From Roseiarcus sp963758335 (GTDB lineage Bacteria > Pseudomonadota > Alphaproteobacteria > Rhizobiales > Beijerinckiaceae): a stretch of 64,000 nt of DNA. The stretch covers positions 1,612,001-1,676,000 of the forward strand of contig CAVWVF010000002.1 of assembly GCA_963758335.1 (NCBI GenBank). Direction: 5' to 3'. The position numbers and the translations under genes were made by a program. Shown one piece after another: positions 56,301 to 64,000 of the stretch. The notes beneath the pieces are model-generated. The model searched no databases. It was not told the origin of the DNA and was given only the letters and a program-made list of their open reading frames with translations. Numbering within the stretch: position 1 is the stretch's first letter; each line of letters starts with the position of its first letter.

Positions 56301-56347
56301 TAAGTTTAACGGCATAAACGCGCGATTGACATGAGGACTCGCAAAAT

Positions 56348-57022
56348 TTGTCCTTTCCCGAAAACCACCCGCGTCATCTCAAGCGCCCTTATGGCCATGG
56401 CGAACTCGTTGCGGATGGGCTGGTCCATGTCGCTGCGATCCTTGCTGGGATCGTCGGAATGACAACTCTATTCAGGCTTGTGGCCATACGCGGCGGCATC
56501 GCGGAAGGGCTTGCGATCGCCGTCTATGCAGCCGGCTTCTTTTCGATGTTTGGCTTTTCACTCGCTTACAATATGACGCCACCGTCACCGCTGAAATGGT
56601 TGCTGCGGCGGTTTGATCATTCTTCGATCTATCTCATGATCGCCGGGACCTATACGCCGCTGCTCTATCAACTTCAGAGCCGGACGTGGGCCTGGGCTCT
56701 CGCGATCGTAGTCTGGGTCGGAGCAATAGCGGGGGTCGTTCTTAAGGTCGCTCTTCCCGGCCGTTTTGATCGGCTATCAATTGTTGTTTATCTCATGCTC
56801 GGCTGGGTGGCCGCGATTGCGGCAAAGCCGCTGATCAACTCGTTGCCTCCTGCGACCCTGGTCCTCATTGCCGCCGGCGGGCTGTTGTATTCGGCCGGGA
56901 TCATCTTCTACTTCTGGCACAGCCTGAGATTCCAGAACGCCATCTGGCATGCCTTTGTTGCTGCGGCGGCAACTTGTCATTATGCCGCTATTGCTGGCTG
57001 GGTTGCAGGTGCGGGAGCGTAA
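56348..57022 (+). CDS. Hemolysin III/PAQR-family membrane protein
   Basis: 224 residues from TTG 56348 (MSFPENHPRHLKRPYGHGEL). Seven hydrophobic segments and the metal-site pattern of the family: DGLVHVAA near helix 1, SLAYN and RRFDHSSIYLMIAGTYTP (H and D) after helix 3, and FHAFV-type end as WHAFVAAAATCHY (H). Such YqfA/hemolysin III proteins are thought to be zinc-dependent membrane hydrolases. The start codon is uncertain, but no ATG gives a better one. Apparently intact, just beyond IS630 copy c. Confidence 0.85.
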   Translation: MSFPENHPRHLKRPYGHGELVADGLVHVAAILAGIVGMTTLFRLVAIRGGIAEGLAIAVYAAGFFSMFGFSLAYNMTPPSPLKWLLRRFDHSSIYLMIAGTYTPLLYQLQSRTWAWALAIVVWVGAIAGVVLKVALPGRFDRLSIVVYLMLGWVAAIAAKPLINSLPPATLVLIAAGGLLYSAGIIFYFWHSLRFQNAIWHAFVAAAATCHYAAIAGWVAGAGA

Positions 57023-57089
57023 GGTTTGTTTTCATTCCGATTTACAAGCCGGGAGACGCACAAGCTCCTGCGTCCGGCCGGCATCACGG

Positions 57090-57386
57090 TCGCCGTTCGA
57101 GGATTACGCCTGGCGGCTGTGGGACTACTGGGAGCGTCATCTCGATCCCGCGGCTGTTCGTCGACCGGTCGCTGCAAGGCGCAGTGGCGGGAAAGCGCGT
57201 TCTGGTTACCGGCGGCTCGGCCGGCATCGGCAAGGCGATCGTGGTCAGGCTCGCCCAAGCCGGTGCGAAGACGCTGATCGTAGCGCGAGACGCGGACAAG
57301 CTCGATCTCGCGCGCCAGGAATTCACGGCCCAGGGCCTGAAGGTCGAGACCTACAGCGCCGACATTTCCGACCCCGCGCAGGCATT
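57090..57386 (+). pseudogene. Short-chain dehydrogenase fragment
   Basis: PFEDYAWRLWDYWERHLDP, a frameshift near 57160, then LFVDRSLQGAVAGKRVLVTG and GSAGIGKAIVVRLAQAGAKT. The nucleotide-binding TGxxxGIG motif (TGGSAGIG) is kept, but the catalytic YxxxK part is absent. The lead-in resembles the C-terminal SDR of large fatty acyl reductase-like proteins. Fused at its end to protease sequence. Confidence 0.7.
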
Positions 57387-57390
57387 GAAA

Positions 57391-57690
57391 CAGTCCTGGC
57401 CTGGATATGGAGTCTATCTCGGCAATGGCCTCGTCCTGACCGCCGCCCACGTGCCTGCTGACGTCTCCGAAACGAAGCTTCACGTCGTCATTGCCGGACT
57501 GGATCTACCGGCTGCTCTGGTCAAGCAGGGTTCTCTCGACAAAATTGATCTGACCCTCCTCTCGGTCAACTCGACAAAGCATCCGTGCGGCTGCAGATTC
57601 GCCGAATGCCGCTTTGCGAAAGACCGCCCTTCGCGGGCGAATCGGTCATCGTGGCCACTCCTGAAGCGACAGCCGCGTCTCACGTGCTTC
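57391..57690 (+). pseudogene. Trypsin-like serine protease fragment
   Basis: GYGVYLGNGLVLTAAHVPAD (catalytic His), LDLPAALVKQGSLDKIDLTL (Asp), frameshift near 57570, then RRMPLCERPPFAGESVIVAT. The Ser segment GDSGG is absent. It fuses at about 57695 to the next fragment. Confidence 0.65.
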
Positions 57691-57699
57691 CGCGGGCTG

Positions 57700-58230
57700 G
57701 CCGCGCAGCAGACCGGGATTGTGACGATCGCGCAATTGCAGCCGATATCCGTGGTCTTCACCGAGCCTCAGGAATATGTCGATCGCATCAACCGGCAGCT
57801 GGCTCAGGGCCCCTTGGAAGTGACCGCGAGGAACGCAGAGGGCGAGAGGCTTGCAGCCGGCAAGCTCACCGTCAGCGACAATCAGGTCGACGTCGCGACC
57901 GGCACGATCCGGCTGAAGGCGGAGTTCGCGAACCAGGACAACGCGCTGTGGCCCGGGCTCGCGGTGACGACGGAGCTGACGCTCGGCGTCGAGCGCAACG
58001 TGCTCATCGTCCCTGAGGATGCGATCCAGCATGGACAGAACGGGCTCTTCGTCTATCTCGTCGATGACCAGAACCGCGCCGCCGTCCAGCCGGTGAAGGT
58101 CGTCCATCAGAACGCGACGACGGCCGTTATCTCGGAGGGCCTCAAAGGGGGGGAGCGTGTAGTGACCGCGGGCCAGTTGCTATTGGAGCCGGGCGCTCTG
58201 GTCGCAATCGACGCGGGCCGCGGGGGCTAG
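57700..58230 (+). pseudogene. RND efflux membrane-fusion protein, C-terminal fragment
   Basis: About 175 residues: QTGIVTIAQLQPISVVFTEP, DVATGTIRLKAEFANQDNAL, WPGLAVTTELTLGVERNVLI, VPEDAIQHGQNGLFVYLVDD and GERVVTAGQLLLEPG, the beta-barrel and proximal domain of an AcrA/MdtA-type adaptor. The frame is continuous with the protease and SDR pieces upstream. It ends six bases before the RND pump start, as in a normal mdtAB-like operon, so the operon order is original. Confidence 0.75.
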
Positions 58231-58235
58231 GCGCG

Positions 58236-59108
58236 ATGTTCGGCGGCTTTTCGGCTCCTTTCATCCATCGCCCTGTGGCGACGACGTTGCTGATGGTTGC
58301 CATTCTGCTCGTCGGACTGGTCGCCTATCCCAACCTGCCGGTCGCGCCCCTGCCGCAGGTCGACTTTCCGACGATTTCGGTCGCCGCCTCGCTGCCCGGC
58401 GCATCCCCGGAAACAATGGCCGCGTCGGTGGCGCAACCTCTCGAGCGTCAAATCGCCCAGATCCCCGGCGTGACGCAGATGACCTCGACGAGTTCGCTCG
58501 GCGTGACCGGGATCACCGTCCAGTTCGATCTCAACCGCAACATCGACGCCGCCGCCAACGACGTTCAGGCGGCGATGACGGCGCTCAAACAGTCGAGGGC
58601 GGCGCTCGAGCGCGACAAGGCGCTCGAAGCGGCGGCGGACAAGAGCGTTGCGCTCGCCATCGCCAATATCGGCAGCGCCCGCGCGGCGCTCGATCTGGCC
58701 AAGATCGTGGTCGACTATACGACGCTGCAGGCGCCGTTCGACGGGGTCATTCTGGTGCGACAGGCGGAGCTCGGCGAAGTCGTTTCGCCCGGCGCCGCGA
58801 TCGTGACGCTCGCCGACATCGATCATGTCTGGCTGCGCGCCTACGTTAACGAGCCGGACGCCGGCAAAATCCGTCTGGGCGAGGCGGCGACCGTCACCAC
58901 CAATTCCTATCCCGGCAAGGAATATCCTGGCCGCATCTCTTTCATTTCGGAGGCCGCCGAGTTCACGCCAAAGAGCGTGGAGACGCACGCCGAGCGGGTG
59001 ACGCTGGTCTATCGCATCCGCATCGACATCGAGAACCCTTCGCACGAACTGGTCCCCGGCCTGCCGGCCGACGCCAAAATTCCTGTGCGCGCGCCCGGGC
59101 AGTCATGA
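58236..59108 (+). CDS. Chimera: RND pump N-terminus joined to HlyD-family adaptor
   Basis: Residues 1-115 are the start of an RND transporter of the MdtB/C kind: FSAPFIHRPVATTLLMVAIL (first helix), PQVDFPTISVAASLPGASPE, VAQPLERQIAQIPGVTQMTS. From about residue 116 it is the second half of a HlyD/YbhG-like adaptor: LKQSRAALERDKAL, VDYTTLQAPFDGVILVRQAE, LGEVVSPGAAIVTLADIDHV and VLVYRIRID-like end. The frame is unbroken over 290 codons and overlaps the ABC ATPase gene by 4 bp. Fusion of an mdtB 5' end to an adaptor of the following ABC operon by deletion. Its only membrane anchor would be RND helix 1; function doubtful. Confidence 0.8.
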   Translation: MFGGFSAPFIHRPVATTLLMVAILLVGLVAYPNLPVAPLPQVDFPTISVAASLPGASPETMAASVAQPLERQIAQIPGVTQMTSTSSLGVTGITVQFDLNRNIDAAANDVQAAMTALKQSRAALERDKALEAAADKSVALAIANIGSARAALDLAKIVVDYTTLQAPFDGVILVRQAELGEVVSPGAAIVTLADIDHVWLRAYVNEPDAGKIRLGEAATVTTNSYPGKEYPGRISFISEAAEFTPKSVETHAERVTLVYRIRIDIENPSHELVPGLPADAKIPVRAPGQS

Positions 59109-60043
59109 GCCAATCGCCGCAGGCCGCCATCGAGGTCCGCAACCTGACGAAGCGGTTCGGCGGCGTCGCCGCGGTGGAGCGCCTGAATTTGGACTGCGCC
59201 AAGGGCGAAGTGTTCGGCTTCGTCGGCCCGGACGGCGCGGGGAAGACGACGATCATGCGCCTGCTCGCCGCGGTGATGACGCCCGACGAAGGATCGATCG
59301 CGATCGAAGGCGTGGATGTGGTCCGCGACCCCGAGCGCGCGCGCTCGCACATCAGCTACATGCCGCAACAATTCGGGCTCTATGAGGACCTGACGGTCGA
59401 CGAGAACATCGAGTTCTTCGCTGAACTGTTCGACATCAGCCGCAGCGACCGGGAAGAACGGGCGGCGCGGCTGCTCGCCGCATCCGGCATGACGCCGTTC
59501 CGCAAGCGTCGCGCCGGACAATTATCGGGCGGCATGAAACAAAAGCTGGGCCTCACTTGCTCGCTCATCCACACGCCCAAGGTGCTGCTGCTCGATGAGC
59601 CAACCGCCGGCGTCGATCCGGTCTCGCGGCGCGACTTCTGGCGCATTCTTTATGGCTTGCGAGGCGAAGGCGTCGCCATTGTCGTCGCGACCTCGTATCT
59701 CGACGAAGCAGAACGCTGCACCCAACTCGGGCTCTTGCGCTCCGGCCGGATGCTCTACTGCGACACGCCCTCGGCGCTAAAGACGCTGATGCCCGGAGAA
59801 ATCCTCGCCATCGCGTCCCGCGCCGCGCGTCAGGCGCGCGACGTCGTCGGCGGGCGCGAGGGCGTGAAAAGCGCAATCCTGATGGGCGACAGCGTGCATG
59901 TCGTCGTCGACGATGCGATCCGCCGGGCGAGCGAGCTCGCAGCCGCGCTGAGCAAGGCCAGCCTCTCCTTCGACGAGATCGAGCGGGTGGCGCCCTCGAT
60001 CGAGGACCTGTTCGTCTCCCTCCTGACCGGCGAGGAGACGTAA
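59105..60043 (+). CDS. ABC transporter ATPase (YbhF/DrrA-like)
   Basis: 312 residues. Walker A is GPDGAGKTT (GxxGxGK intact), MPQQFGLYEDLTVDENIEFF Q-loop region, LSGGMKQKLGL signature, VLLLDEPTAGVD Walker B; the switch His position reads ATSYLDEA (Ser-Tyr where TH is common), then an accessory C-terminal domain. With the HlyD adaptor part before it and a second ATPase after it, this is the layout of YbhGFSR-type exporters, which move drugs or lipophilic compounds. The membrane subunits that should follow are missing. Overlaps the adaptor and the next gene (shared base at 60043). Confidence 0.88.
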   Translation: MSQSPQAAIEVRNLTKRFGGVAAVERLNLDCAKGEVFGFVGPDGAGKTTIMRLLAAVMTPDEGSIAIEGVDVVRDPERARSHISYMPQQFGLYEDLTVDENIEFFAELFDISRSDREERAARLLAASGMTPFRKRRAGQLSGGMKQKLGLTCSLIHTPKVLLLDEPTAGVDPVSRRDFWRILYGLRGEGVAIVVATSYLDEAERCTQLGLLRSGRMLYCDTPSALKTLMPGEILAIASRAARQARDVVGGREGVKSAILMGDSVHVVVDDAIRRASELAAALSKASLSFDEIERVAPSIEDLFVSLLTGEET

Positions 60044-60880
60044 TGAGCGACGCGCCGGCGAGCGAAATCAGGATCGTCGCCGATCGTCTCCCCAAGCGGT
60101 TCGGCGACTTCGTCGCGGTCAACGAAGTGAGTTTTGAGGCGCGGCGGGGCGAAATCATGGGGTTTCTCGGCCCGAACGGCGCAGGGAACTCGACAATAAT
60201 CCGGATCCTGTGCGGCCTGTTGCGGCCAAGCGGCGGGCGGGCTGAAGTCGTGGGCCTCGATGTCGCGCGCTATCCTGAGCGCGTCCGCGAGAACATCGGC
60301 TACATGTCGCAGAAGTTCTCGCTCTACAACGATCTTTCGGTGATGGAGAATTTGCGCTTCTTCGGCGGCGTCTAGGGGGTCAAAGGCGCGCGGCTTCAGG
60401 AGCGGCTCAATTTCGCCGTCGACATGGCGGGCCTCAAAGGCCGGTCGGATGCGCTTGTCGCCGACCTCTCGGGAGGGTGGAAGCAGCGTCTCACCTTGGG
60501 GTGCGCCGTGCTGCACGAACCTGCGATCTTGTTCCTGGACGAGCCGACCTCGGGGGTCGATCCGGAGTCGCGCCGGCGCTTCTGGGATCTCATCTACGCG
60601 CTCGCCGGAAAGGGCGTCTGCGTCGTCATCATCACGCACTACATGGACGAGGCCGAATATTGCAATCGCATCGCCCTCATCAGCGGAGGCAGGCTCGCGG
60701 CGCTCGGCAGTCCAGGCGAGCTGAAGCGCAGCTCGATCCGCGATGAGATCCTCCTTGTCGAGGGCGATAATCCCGGCGCGACGCTGGAGGCGCTTGAAGG
60801 CGCACCCGCGGTGCGCGACGTCGCGCCGTTCGGATCGTCGCTGCACATCGTGGTGGACGAGGCCGGGCGCCCTGATATGC
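60043..60880 (+). pseudogene. Second ABC ATPase, nonsense and Walker A mutation
   Basis: ATG 60043. Walker A reads GPNGAGNST: the essential Lys is Asn (one base). A TAG at 60373 replaces a codon after FFGGV; the same frame continues GVKGARLQERLNFAVDMAGL, LSGGWKQRLTL, ILFLDEPTSGVD and ITHYMDEAEYCNRI. After about residue 280 similarity stops where a malic enzyme fragment begins. Inactive by two independent changes plus truncation. Confidence 0.8.
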
Positions 60881-60985
60881 GACTGCGACTTCATCGGGCA
60901 CGTCTTCGCGCGCGAGGTCGGCAAGCGCATGCGCGGCGGCGATCTTCATCTCCTTCAGGCTGGTGAGCGACCAATCCTTGATCGC
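60869..60985 (-). pseudogene. NADP-malic enzyme fragment
   Basis: About 39 residues: IKDWSLTSLKEMKIAAAHAL then ADLAREDVPDEVAVAYQGAR. This resembles the MKxAAAxALAxLAREDVPDEV segment of MaeB-type malic enzymes. Too short to have a function. Confidence 0.55.
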
Positions 60986-60991
60986 TGAGCG

Positions 60992-61095
60992 ATCTACACC
61001 CGCGTCTCCAGCGACGCGGGCCTCGAACAGGACTTCAACTCCCTCGACGCGCAGCGCGAGTCGGCGGAGGCCTATATCATGAGCCAGGCGCACGA
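60992..61095 (+). pseudogene. Serine recombinase N-terminal fragment
   Basis: IYTRVSSDAGLEQDFNSLDA then QRESAEAYIMSQAHEL. Same family as the fragment at 41.2 kb, 35 residues kept, including the catalytic Ser. Confidence 0.7.
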
Positions 61096-61097
61096 GC

Positions 61098-61280
61098 TTG
61101 CCCCGCGGCATCGGCGCTCAAGCGGTACCGAAGCGGCGGCGAGCAATCTGCCGGATGCACGGGGCCGCCGGCGGGGCTCCTAAGGGCAACAGGAACGCCC
61201 TGAAACACGGGGGCTTCACCGCCGAGACGATAGCCCTCAGAAAGGAGATCGGCACCCGCGGCCTCAACTGCCGGCTCCTT
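61098..61280 (+). pseudogene. HGG-type small gene fragment
   Basis: ICRMHGAAGGAPKGNRNALK then HGGFTAETIALRKEI resembles the CRMHGGxxxGAPxGNxNALKHG motif of small proteins common in Rhizobiales mobile regions. Start and end are not clear. Confidence 0.5.
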
Positions 61281-61498
61281 GCCGGTCTCCCGGCGCACTT
61301 CACTCCCGTTGCGGCCCGCACACTCGCGCCGTCACCAATACGTGACCTGCTACACCGAAGGGGCTGCTAGGACGGAGCTCGACGCAACGATCTGGTGGCG
61401 TCGACTGACGGGCTAGGCGATCCCCCTGCCGCTGCGCTGCTTGGCCAAGATCGCTGCGGTGATGAGCGCCGATGCGCGCAACGCCCGCGGCGGTCACC

Positions 61499-62419
61499 TC
61501 ACACATGCATCATATGCCCGGCTCCCGGAATTCCTATAAGGTTTGGGGTGGCCAGAAGGCCATCGGTGTTGCCGTGGGCGTCAACATAGAATCCGACGAT
61601 TTGGCCGAAGTCGTTGATCCCGTTTAACGTCGTCGTGCCTATTCCATTCGGAGCATCGAGCGTCGTGAACTTGCCAGTGTGGCTATTGAAGATAATGCCG
61701 TGCATCGCGCCATTCACCATGTCGAGTCCCACCGCGATGCCGAAATCGTTTATTCCGAGGAGTTCAGTTTCGCTCGCGCCGTGCGCATCGACGGTCGTGA
61801 AGTGGTTGTTGTGGTCCAGGAAACCGTGAATGGCGCCTTGGGCATCCGTGTAGAAGCCGGCGATCCCGCCGAAGTTGTTGATTGCCGCCGAAACCGTGCT
61901 GACGGCGTTCGGATCGTTAATATCAGCGGAGAAAGTCCCTGAGTTGATGTTGTAAGTGTAGCCGTGGCTATGGCCGAACTTGTCGTTGTAGAATCCGACC
62001 GCGATATTGAAGTCATTGACCCCCATCAGCTGGTTTTCGATCTGGGGGGAGACGCCTGGTTCTACATCGGCAGGCTTAGGCGTGTTCGGGTTGTTCACCT
62101 CGTGGAAGACGCCGCCGCTCAAATAGAAGCCAAACTGGTTGTCAAAAGCCGCGCCATTGTTTGTCTTGTAAAGGTAACCAACCTCGATGCCCAGGTCGTT
62201 GAGCCCGGTCAGCTGGGTCTGGGCCGAGCCGGGAAAGTTCTCCGGAGTGAACGTGCCGGGCAGAGTCAGGAGAAAGCCCTGGTTGGGATCACCCGCCGCC
62301 CCGCTGCCGTAGAAGCCGGCGATCAGGTCGAAGTTATTGATTCCCATGAGATTGTTGAACGTCGGGCTGTTGTGGTCTGCGGGGTCGTTGAAGGTCTGGA
62401 AGCTGTAGGTCGGGTGCAT
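61499..62419 (-). CDS. HAF-type extracellular-repeat protein
   Basis: 306 residues built of about seven repeats of 35-45 residues with a core (L/I)(M/T/L)GIN(N/D)F(D/G)xxxGF(Y/L): GINNFDLIAGFYGS, GLNDLGIEVGYL, GVNDFNIAVGFYND, AINNFGGIAGFYTD, GINDFGIAVGLD and GINDFGQIVGFYVD. These are HAF repeats, predicted to form a beta-propeller; functions are unknown. No signal peptide is seen. The last two coding residues come before a run ending MMHV. Asn- and Gly-rich and lower in GC than its neighbours. Confidence 0.7.
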   Translation of the reverse strand: MHPTYSFQTFNDPADHNSPTFNNLMGINNFDLIAGFYGSGAAGDPNQGFLLTLPGTFTPENFPGSAQTQLTGLNDLGIEVGYLYKTNNGAAFDNQFGFYLSGGVFHEVNNPNTPKPADVEPGVSPQIENQLMGVNDFNIAVGFYNDKFGHSHGYTYNINSGTFSADINDPNAVSTVSAAINNFGGIAGFYTDAQGAIHGFLDHNNHFTTVDAHGASETELLGINDFGIAVGLDMVNGAMHGIIFNSHTGKFTTLDAPNGIGTTTLNGINDFGQIVGFYVDAHGNTDGLLATPNLIGIPGAGHMMHV

Positions 62420-62856
62420 GTTCAGGCTCCTTGGTGAATAACAAAGTCAGGATGCCAAATACCGTGCTATGCGAACGGAGTTGATCAGAGCAAACACTCT
62501 TCGATCGCTTTTATTCGATCGCGTCATGGCGTCGGAAAACTCCCGCGGCTGGGCGGGATCTTCGCCGACGATGCGAAGCAGCTCGGCGATCGGATCGGGC
62601 GGCTCGGCCCTCTCGCCTGATTCCGCGACAACCGGTTTCTCCTCGCGTCGGCGCAGCCACCGCTGCCGCGCCGCGCGCGGAACCGCACCAAGGGTGCATT
62701 GGTCCGTGTTAGTGTTTTTGTGTCCTTAAGCCCGTAACGCTTCCCGTGGCGGATGCTGTCACCGCGAGGACGCGTGTCGCGCATCGCATAACGCATCCTG
62801 TAGCGCAGACCCTCAGCATCGCTGCAACAGCCCACCCGGCGGCCGGCGGCCCGGCG
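62420..62856. other. Gap without a recognised gene
   Basis: Open frames show only arginine-rich noise. It probably holds the promoter of the HAF-repeat gene close to 62430. Confidence 0.4.
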
Positions 62857-63125
62857 TCAATTTGGCAACGGCGCGCGGGTAGCATTGAGCGCGAGCAAAC
62901 GATGGAATGGGTTCGGTCCTGACATGGCGCTCCTCTTTTTGTTGGACACGCCATTCCTCACCGCCTTCAGCCCAAAGAAGCGGTGCCCATTCCAACTCGT
63001 GCCGGTGACCGCCTTGGCGACCTGCGAAAGGCTACGGTAGACGCAGCCGTTCCAGGCGTACCCGTCGTCGAGGATCATGACCCGCTCCAGACGGCCGTTC
63101 CATTCCCGGACCAGCAGAGCTCCGG
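62857..63125 (-). pseudogene. DUF2924 protein, C-terminal fragment
   Basis: About 88 residues: LLVREWNGRLERVMILDDGY, AWNGCVYRSLSQVAKAVTGT and SWNGHRFFGLK, the DUF2924 core, then a poor tail. DUF2924 genes usually lie beside the large serine recombinases whose fragments occur elsewhere in this window. Confidence 0.7.
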
Positions 63126-63149
63126 ACTTGAGCCCGACGCCCTCGCGCG

Positions 63150-63395
63150 TGGTCGGCCCGCGGCAAGCCTGCTCACCAAGGACAAGAACTATGATTTCAT
63201 CGTCGCGAACAACGACGACATGATCCTCGGCGCCCTGCAGACCGCAAAACAGTTCGGGCTCAAGATTCCGATGGCCGGGGTCGACGGGCTTCCGGAGACG
63301 CTGGCCGCGATCAAGAAGGGCGATCTCGCCGCGACGGTCTTTCAGGATCCGGAAGGGCAAGGCGGCGGAACTGCCGCCCTCCGGGCGTCTACCAT
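63150..63395 (+). pseudogene. Sugar ABC solute-binding protein fragment (RbsB-like)
   Basis: LLTKDKNYDFIVANNDDMIL, GALQTAKQFGLKIPMAGVDG and LPETLAAIKKGDLAATVFQD: the hinge and second lobe of a type I periplasmic binding protein (the NNDDMxLGA and GVDGLPxxL motifs). About 80 of 330 residues. Confidence 0.75.
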
Positions 63396-63508
63396 GGTCC
63401 GTTCCGCTCCAGCAGAGGGTGCCTGCTACTGGAGATTCACTACTATGATTGAGAGGTGGGGCCGCGTCTGATGCACCAGTGATCGACACAACGCGTGCAG
63501 CCGGCCGG

Positions 63509-64000
63509 TCACTGCGGAACCATATCTTTCGGTATGGAGCGCATCGCCGCGCTTGTGTCGATCTTCGTCGGCGGCGGCGGCGCGCCGTCGGGAGGCGGAG
63601 CCGGCATGAGCACCGTGTATTTCGCCCGCATGTCCTCATAGGCCTTTTTGACCGCTTTGGCTTTCTGGTCCGCGAGCCAGGCCTGCTTCACGTCCGGTTC
63701 GATCTCTTCGAAGACCGGAGCGCGGGCGGGAACGATCGTGTCGACAAACACCAGATGCCAGCCGAGGCCAGATTCAATTGGACCCTTCCAGGAGCCAGCC
63801 GGTAGTTTCGCGACCGCAGCCGTGAACGCGGGGCCGAATTCCTTGTTGAGATACTCGGCGGTGCGGTCGCGGTAGTAGTCCTGAAACATGAAGGAGTCGG
63901 CGCGTGCGAACTTCACGTCCTGCGGCGCGGTCTTGAGCTCGGCGAGAGCCTTCTCGTCCCAGCGTCCGCGCCCCGCCCTGACTCCTATGGTTGACCAGTA
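63509..64000 (-). CDS. Parvulin-type peptidyl-prolyl isomerase, partial at window end
   Basis: The frame is open to base 64000. Seen: VKFARADSFMFQDYYRDRTA, EYLNKEFGPAFTAAVAKLPA, GSWKGPIESGLGWHLVFVDT, the last being the C-terminal strand of a PpiC domain, then a Lys/Ala-rich helix and a Pro-rich tail (APPPDGAPPPPTK). This resembles periplasmic PpiC-type isomerases that follow HupE-like genes. The last 20 residues before the edge do not look like the family, so it may be truncated at its N-terminus too. Confidence 0.7.
   Translation of the reverse strand, partial: YWSTIGVRAGRGRWDEKALAELKTAPQDVKFARADSFMFQDYYRDRTAEYLNKEFGPAFTAAVAKLPAGSWKGPIESGLGWHLVFVDTIVPARAPVFEEIEPDVKQAWLADQKAKAVKKAYEDMRAKYTVLMPAPPPDGAPPPPTKIDTSAAMRSIPKDMVPQ

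Noticed and set aside
1..64000. Explaining every frameshift as sequencing error
   Set aside because: Possible for single-base shifts in otherwise complete genes (phaC, DUF4071, PEP-CTERM), but truncations, inverted pieces and IS junctions with target duplications show real decay.

Overview
The window comes from a high-GC alphaproteobacterium, most likely of the Hyphomicrobiales (Rhizobiales). The grounds are the rpsB-tsf-pyrH block with an S2 protein carrying a C-terminal helix-hairpin-helix extension, LexA-type boxes of the GTTC-N7-GTTC class, and small conserved proteins typical of that order. The genus cannot be fixed from the sequence.

Layout. 1-7.6 kb: an IS1595 transposase has truncated a TIR/STAND gene beside a frameshifted DUF4071 (TRAFs-binding) gene, followed by an orphan SOS box and two IS66-family copies. 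7.6-16.8 kb is the only long housekeeping stretch: gltA, a two-gene ABC importer, rpsB-tsf-pyrH and a glyoxalase II. 16.9-29.7 kb is an IS nest: three IS1380 copies (two in perfect tandem), IS1182, two IS630 copies, a decayed cas1 and two small hypothetical genes. 29.7-34.1 kb holds a GDCCVxC protein, a GlsB-type membrane protein, an ArsR/MtrA-like pair, a broken universal stress protein and lipA. 34.2-43.4 kb holds group II intron remnants, two broken PEP-CTERM genes, tRNA-Lys, a DUF927 fragment, an IS6 copy joining half of an efflux pump to half of groEL, a maturase, a CBS protein and a cyclase remnant. 43.5-56.3 kb holds a Pat-type acyl-CoA synthetase/acetyltransferase, IS21 and recombinase debris, a split reverse transcriptase with a diversity-generating-retroelement (DGR) style template, a frameshifted PHA synthase, an orphan KdpD-like protein and another IS630. 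56.3-64 kb is a mosaic of an intact PAQR-type membrane protein, fragments of SDR, protease, RND, HlyD, ABC, malic enzyme and recombinase genes, a HAF-repeat protein and a parvulin.

The most unusual object is the reverse transcriptase at 48.3-49.2 kb. It has the IGxxxSQ motif of DGR enzymes and runs in frame into a GGSW-(Asn-rich)-GFRVA segment in which 11 of 23 codons are AAC or AAT. That is what a DGR template repeat for a formylglycine-enzyme/C-lectin-fold target looks like. The locus is broken: the N-terminal part of what appears to be the same enzyme lies inverted about 0.7 kb upstream.

The dominant process in the window is IS-driven decay. At least nine IS copies, several with readable target duplications, are accompanied by more than twenty gene fragments. 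Some frameshifts could be sequencing errors, but truncations, fusions and inverted pieces cannot.
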